Assembly (NCBI GenBank): GCA_900764115.1
Contig: CAAFMR010000214.1
Span: 1-14,638, forward strand
DNA from: Clostridia bacterium
Lineage (GTDB): Bacteria > Bacillota > Clostridia > Oscillospirales > Acutalibacteraceae
Reading direction: 5' to 3'
DNA length: 14,638 nt
Shown: in pieces, positions 1 through 6,600 of the stretch
Numbering within the stretch: position 1 is the stretch's first letter
Layout of the letters: every line of letters starts with the position of its first letter
The notes under the pieces: generated by a model
Told to the model about the DNA's origin: nothing
Database searches by the model: none
The model's input: the letters and a program-made list of their open reading frames with translations, nothing else
Position numbers and translations under genes: made by a program

Positions 1-225
1 ATTCCGGAAAAGAATTACGCTTCCGACATTGCCGCCCGTACTTATGTGACCTATACGGATGCCTCCGGTATTCAGCGGTCGTATTATTCCAGCGAGTCTG
101 CAAGCGAGTATTATGCCACCAATCTGGCTGCGACGGCTCAGGCGACTCTCAATCAGCATGGTGATACGCTGACCGAGACGGAGAAGACACGGCTGGAAGC
201 TATCGTAGCAGCGGCGGCTACCTAA
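1..225 (+). CDS. C-terminal fragment of an unidentified, probably extracellular protein
   Basis: Frame 1 is open from the first base to a TAA at 223-225, giving 74 residues of the C-terminus; the start lies outside the window. The visible part begins IPEKNYASDIAARTYVTYTD and is rich in Tyr, Ser, Thr and Ala. A beta-type stretch with an 'AARTYVTYTD' motif is followed by a short helical end (TLTETEKTRLEAIVAAAAT). My impression is that such tails occur at the ends of large secreted proteins of gut Clostridia, but I recognise no named domain. It lies on the same strand as the operon, 54 nt before the next start, with no terminator hairpin between, so it may be co-transcribed. It is surely coding at its end; its function is unknown. 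Confidence 0.7.
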   Translation: MPEKNYASDIAARTYVTYTDASGIQRSYYSSESASEYYATNLAATAQATLNQHGDTLTETEKTRLEAIVAAAAT

Positions 226-261
226 CCGGATTGTGGTGACAGCCAGCCGTTGCGATACAAC

Positions 262-270
262 AAAAGGGGA
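262..270 (+). promoter_or_regulatory. Ribosome binding site that sets the lipoprotein start at 280
   Basis: AAAAGGGGA ends 9 nt before the ATG at 280. A TTG at 250 in the same frame would add ten residues (Arg/Asn/Trp-rich) before the signal peptide and has no good Shine-Dalgarno sequence, so 280 is the better start. Confidence 0.6.
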
Positions 271-279
271 TGGAATTGG

Positions 280-600
280 ATGAAAGAGGTACACCGCATA
301 GCGGGAGCAATATGCGCAGCGACGTTGCTGCTACTGCTGTCTGCCTGTAAAGAGACGGACAGCCGCCACCCGGAGGAATCCTCGACGGCAACGGCGTCCG
401 CCGCAGCGACGACCACGGAGCCGATACCCTCCGGCACGACGACGGCGCCCACTGCAGAGACGACGCAGCGCCCGACCGGCAGCACCCGGCAAACGGATAC
501 TTCCACCACAACCGGGGTCACAGCGCCGGAGCAGTCGGTTGGTACGACCACCACAACCGTCCCCGAGACCCGGGAATGGGGTCCCTTCGTAAGACCTTGA
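280..600 (+). CDS. Small Thr/Ser-rich lipoprotein, no folded domain
   Basis: This encodes 106 residues from the ATG at 280. The N-terminus is a lipoprotein signal: a short charged start (MKEVHR), a hydrophobic run (AGAICAATLLLLL) and the lipobox LSAC, so the cysteine should be lipidated and the protein held on the outer face of the membrane. After that the chain is almost entirely Thr, Ser, Ala and Pro with runs such as TTTTT, ending in a short REWGPFVRP. This looks like an anchor plus linker with the functional domain absent. All frames close soon after its TGA, so no obvious frameshifted continuation is visible. It precedes the giant surface protein by 32 nt and is probably co-expressed with it. 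It could be a truncated remnant of a longer lipoprotein or a genuine small surface protein. Function unknown. Confidence 0.72.
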   Translation: MKEVHRIAGAICAATLLLLLSACKETDSRHPEESSTATASAAATTTEPIPSGTTTAPTAETTQRPTGSTRQTDTSTTTGVTAPEQSVGTTTTTVPETREWGPFVRP

Positions 601-632
601 GACTTGGATCGACTTGTTAAGGAGGGTAAGCC

Positions 633-3600
633 ATGAAATCAGATGTACATACGATCGGTATGCCGACCGGGGGAAAACGGTTTCCCCGCTGGACCCGCCG
701 GGTCAACGCGGTGCTGCTGTGCCTGGCGCTGCTGGTGGGCATGGTGCCGCTGGCACTGGTGTCCGCCGCCGAGGATGAACGGTTCCAGAGCTTTACCGGC
801 TGGGAGCTGGAGGGCAAGGGCACGCTGAATATGACCGCAGGCGTCAGCGGCAATGGCGCTCTGGTGACGAAAACCGGCAGCGGTGAGACAACGTTGGTTT
901 CGGCACTGACGGCGGTGACGGCGGGGCAGAAATACCGCGCCGGCGTGTCGGTGCGGTCGGCGGCGGTGGATGCGGCGGCTGCTCTGCGGGTGCGGTTCTA
1001 CCGGGATGCCGCCGGTAAGGAGCCGGTGGGCGCGGCGGATGTCGCCGCGGCGACGCCGGGAGATACGTTCACAGAGCTGGCGAACGACCTGACTGCGCCG
1101 GCAGGGGCAAGCTATGCCCGTCTGGAGATCGGTCTGGGGGATGAGGCAAGCGTCGCCGGTGAGACCTATGCGGTGGACAATGCCTATCTGTATCCGTACA
1201 GTCGGACAGCGCCTCTCTATGATTATGCCACAACAGGGCTCACGCCCGGCCGGTGGTACCGTTATCCGGACGGAACCAACAGCGCCTGGGTAAATACTGC
1301 AGAATACTACGTGGAGACGGTGGAGGACGGCTATAACGGTGCCGGCGCTCTGCGCTTTGTAAATACGGCTGCGGTTCACGATATGAATTTGGTGCTGGTG
1401 GCACCGAAGGAGGTACCCGCCGGCGAATATACCGTCTCTCTGTGGGTCAAGGGCACCGTGACCTACCCGGGGCAGGATGTGCGCTTTGTGGATGCGGCCA
1501 ACATTGATAATTTGGCGTACATTGTCACTAAGGACACCAGCAAATTTGCGGATTGGACGGAGTATACTTATACATACACCTCCAACGGTGCACGGGATTT
1601 CTTCCTGAAATTCTCTCGCTACAATTGGGCGAGCGATCTGTATATCAGCCACATCACCGTCACAAACACCGCTACCGGTGTGGATGTGCTGGACGGTTGC
1701 GGCGATTTTCTTGCCGCGGACAACGCGTCCCTGGTGACGGCGGTCAATTTCGTGACAAACGGCGATTTTGAGGACGTAGTCTATACCTACCTGCCTCTTT
1801 CCGAATTCAACGGCAGCTTTGTCGGGGCGGAGATGGCGGAGCAGGAGCTGGGCTGGCAGCTGTTCGATAACATCGATAACGCCGTATCGCTGGAGGCGGC
1901 GACCGACGGCAGCCACGGCGGTGTGCTGAAGGCGACCCGCCATGTGAATAACGAGGTATGGACGACGGTAAGCACCAAGGATATCGCCGTCGAGGGCGGT
2001 ATGCGTTACCGTTTCTCCATCGATATGAAGGGCACCGGCACACGGCGGCATTATTTGCTGAGCGGTTACAGCTTTGACCGTGCCGGCACGCCGCAGGCGA
2101 TCTCCTATGATATGCTCATCGGTGCGGCGGAGGCGGATCTGCCGGAGGATTGGCAGACCCTCAGCGCTGCCTTCACCGCCCCGGCGGGTGCGGTAAAGGT
2201 GCAGGTGCGTATCGTGTTCTGGGGCGCCGAGGGAGATACCATGCTGCTGGATAACGCCTCTCTGTGCCCCTATAAGCAGACGGCGGTGTTCCCGGATGAG
2301 TGGAAATACGGCGGCCTCATCATGCCCGAAAACGACGACAACGCCTATATCCGGCTGGTCGAGGAGGGCTGCAGCAATACGAATGCCGGCTCGCTGCATG
2401 TGTACCGCAACTATGGGGTGTATCATAATGGCGGCTACGATCTGCGGTTTGGCTACCTTCTGAAAAATGCTGCTGCCGGCAACACCTATGTGCTGAAAAT
2501 GATGGTGAAGGGCAACTTCAACACGGCCGGCAATCCGCCCAATATGGAGCTTGCCTGGAACAAGGGCACGTGGACTGCCACCGGCTCTTCGGTCTATCAG
2601 CTTAGCAATCAGGAGTATGCCGGGTGGACGGAGGTATCCTTTGAATTCACGGCGGCGATCAGCGATTGGGCACCGATATTATTCAATGTCGGCGGCTATA
2701 ACGGCGTGGATTGCTATATCGACAATGTGCGTCTGTATTCCGTGAACGATCTTAATACCAACCTTATCCCGGACGGCGATTTCTTCGCCTGGGGTGAGGT
2801 GGATACCGCCCGCAATTTGATCCAAAACGGCTCTTTTGAGGGGCTGCGGGTGCTGACGGCTCCCGGCTGGAGTTTTTCCGGCGATGCGGACTATTCTGCG
2901 GCGGATGGAACGATCACCTTCGGCGCTCAGTCCTCTGCCATCTCTTTGCGGTATACGGTCGAAAGCGGCGCAATCTACCGGGTGCAGATCGACGGAAACG
3001 GCGGTACGCTGCGGCTGACCTTCGACAAGGGAGCAGAGTATACCCAGACGGACGCCAACGGCTATTTTGTCGTGCCGGCAGGGGCGCAATATATGCGGGT
3101 CGGCTATGTCTCCGAAAGCGGCGCCACGCTGAAATCCATCACTTTCCGGGAGCTGGAGCATCCGGAAAACTTCGATTTTGAGCTGAAAGACCCCAACAGC
3201 GCTATGCCGCTGAACTGGCAATCCTATGTGTTGGAAACGGAGGATGACACCTATACCCGCAGCTATCAGCCGGGAGTCGGTGTGGACGGCAGCGCCGCTC
3301 TGCAGGTGACGACGCAGCGGGATAACGAAAAGGGCGCTCTGGTGATTTACAGCACCCGGATCGCCGCACAGCCCAATGCGGTCTATCGGGTTACCTTCCA
3401 GGGCAACTATTCCGGCGAGAATATCCAGGTGTTTCCGCTGATACGAACCTATAAGGCCAACGGCTCGGATACCACTGCGGGAACCCCCTATAACTGGCTG
3501 TCAGCGGCCAATTCCGGTAATAACGACGGTCAGTGGCACAGCTACACGGCGTCCTTCACCACCGGCAGCGATACGGCTTCGGTGGAGATGCGCTTTGAGA

Positions 3601-6600
3601 TTCATTCCTATAAGGCGGGTGCGTCCTTCCTGTTCGACAATGTGTCGGTGCGATATCTGGGCGACGCCGCGGATGCCAACCTGAATTTTGAAACCGGCGA
3701 GAATGGGGAGGAGCCCTTCAACTGGACGTTCTATGAGCGTCGGGAAAAGCCAGGTCAGCCGGGAGAATATGAGGAGGGCAGCTTCGGCGCCTATACGGTG
3801 AAGAAGGTGGACGGTGCCTCCGGCGACGGCAGCGCCGCGGTCTATGTGCAAAAGCCGGAACCGGGTATGGTGCAGCTGTATCTGCAGAGCGCCATGATCC
3901 CGGTGGAGGGCGACACCGGCTATCTGCTGTCCTATGATGCAATGGCGCGGGGCAACAAGAAGGGCGCTGTCCGGATCTGCGTGCGCCAGTTTACCGATAA
4001 TCTGGGCAACGGCTCCTCGGATGAAACGGTGAATTTTACCTGGCTGCCGGAGGCCGATGTATACGGCTCCTTCGACTGGCGCAATGGCGGCGCAATCTTT
4101 AAGACAGCCCCCGGCACCAAATATATCCGTGTGTGGATCGTCCCCTCTACCGAGGAGGCGTGCGAGATGTTCTTCGATAACATCTCCGTCACCCCGGCGG
4201 AGGAGATCAACGACCCCAACCTGGATTTCGAGTATGTGGCAGGCGGTAAGCCGCTGAACTGGACCTATGCCACCTCCGACGGCATAGCGGATATCACGGC
4301 GGACAGCAGCGTATATTATCGGGGCGGGCATTCCCTCCATATCCGCAAGCAGTACAACCGGATCAACTATACCACCGCGGAGATGACCCGCCGCATAGAT
4401 GTACGGGCGGGAGACCGCATCGAATTTGTGGTGCATCTGCGCAGCAAGGAGGCGGTGGCGGGAATCTTTGCCGCTGTGGTGCGCGGCTATGGCAGCAACG
4501 GCACGGTGGTGCAGGACTGGCACGGGCAGGAGCGGACGCTCCATTCCGGCAGCTACCTGAGCGACTGGCAGGAATACCGCATAGTCTATACGGTCACGAA
4601 AAACGTGAAACAGGTCGCTTTGATGCTGCGCATTGGCGGCAAAGAGGCGGATGTGTATTTTGACGGGGTGGATTACTACAATTACACCGAAAGCGGCGAC
4701 GTGGTGTATGCGGAGGATTTTGCTTCCGCCTCCTCCGACCGTCTGCCCGGCGGCTGGAAGATGACCGACGGGCAGGGAACGTCCGCTGTCGCTGTGGCGA
4801 ACGGTGTGACCCTCTCCGATAGGGCGGCGCTGTATACCGACATTGAGATCCTGCGCCCCCATTACAGCTATACCTTTACCGCCCATTATCAGACCGACGA
4901 TACCGCTGCGGGACGGCTGGTGCTGGAGGGCTACGATTGGCGCGACCGCCCGGTGGGCAAGGTCGTGGAGCGGGAGCTGACCGCCTCGCCTGTGGCAACG
5001 GAGATCACTGTGGACTTCACGGCGATCGATGCGGTCTATTATCGGCTGCGGCTGGAAAAGACCGGCGGCGATGGCGGTGTGACCCTTTTGAACGCGCAGC
5101 TGCGGCAGACCGGCGAACCGGCGGAGAGCCAGGGCTGGGAAGGCAACTGGATCGTGCATCCGGCGGATTACGACACCATTGAGAGTCAGAAGAACAACGA
5201 GCGCTATTATTTCTTCCGGCAGGAGCTGAATCTGGAGGATACCATCAAATCAGCACAGCTGCAGATCACCGCCGACGACCGGGTGGATGTGTATATCAAC
5301 GGCGAGCAGGTCTATACCGAAACCCGCACCGGCGATACCTGGAGCCTGCCGGTGACGCTGGATATCGGCGAATATCTGCACAAGGGGCGGAATGTGCTGG
5401 CGATGCGCCTGTATAACGGCGTGTACCGGTACGGTCTGCTGTATGACGGCATCGTAAAGATGGATAACGGCTCGGCGCTGCGGTTCTTCAGCGATGACAG
5501 CGCGTGGGTTGCCCGGGCATCCATTGGCGAGGATGCCGTGCCCAACCCCCTCTGGACCGAGGTGGATGAGCAGCAGTATATGGACCCGGATTACGATATG
5601 TCCACCGGTGGCTGGACCCATGCGGAGATCTACGCCAAGGCGGGCAGCGGCGGCTGGGGCTCCATTGATTTTGACAATTCCGAATACTCCGACTATAAGC
5701 TGGAGACCAATGAGTTCAATTTCCCGAAGAATACGGTGTATGCCGGCGATACGGTGGAGATCACGGCGACGCTGAAGATCAATGAAAAGCTCCCCAAGAC
5801 CAACAGCTTTGCGGTGTATTTCTGGAAGCGCAATTCCACCAGCCGCATCTGCACCGGCACAATCGCGCTGGCGGACGGCAAGACCACCGACAGCTGGCCG
5901 GTGGGCAAGGAGTTTGAGGCGAAATTCGTGCTGACGGTGCCGCTGTTTCTGGCGGAGGGCAGCTATACGCTGCAATTCGATAACACCGTCGCCATCGTCA
6001 GCGACTATTTCATCAATAACAAAGTGGGCAACCTGAAGGTCGCCCAGCCGGAGCAGTCGGTCACCACCAGGAGCGAAGTAAAGCTGCACAACGGCAAGCC
6101 CACGGTGTTCGTCAACGGCATCGCCAAGGCGCCCCTGTGGTATAGCCGCCCGGAGCGGGATACCCAGTTTGACGCGGCAGAGATGGCGGGGCTGGCGAAC
6201 GGCGGTATTGATACCTCCATCGCGTTCATTCTGCCCCGGGAGACTCTGGGCGAGCTGTGGATGTCCGATGGCACTCTCAAGACCGAGACCATCGACCGGC
6301 AGATGCTGGGAACTCTGGCGGCGGACCCCAATTCTCAGCTGATGGTGGCGATTGATACCACGCCGCCCCAGTGGTGGCTGGATCAGCACCCGGATGAGTG
6401 TGTGAAGCTGAACACCGGCGTTATCAGCAAGGAATCCTTTGCCTCGGAGCTGTACCGCAAAGAGGTGGGCGAGGTGCTGACCCGCATCATCCAGTATCTG
6501 ATGGAGCAGCCCTATGCCAACAACATCGTCGGCTTCAAGATCACCGGCGGTACCACCTATGAGTGGCAGTGGTGGGGCATCAATGGCAATTCCAACGTGA

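Noticed and set aside
231..259. Possible promoter: TTGTGG, 17 nt, extended -10 TGCGATACA
   Set aside because: Only three of six bases match in each box, and the transcript would start at the ribosome site. Too weak to call.
250..279. Upstream TTG start for the lipoprotein
   Set aside because: There is no Shine-Dalgarno before it, and the strong AAAAGGGGA lies inside it, well placed for the ATG at 280.
639..2426. Long minus-strand open frame (595 codons)
   Set aside because: It is a shadow of the giant gene: no ribosome site, His/Arg/Gln-rich low-quality protein and no domain. The same holds for the minus frames at 3501-5159, 5250-6791, 6972-8906 and 8891-10729; codon bias of the real genes removes stops on the opposite strand.
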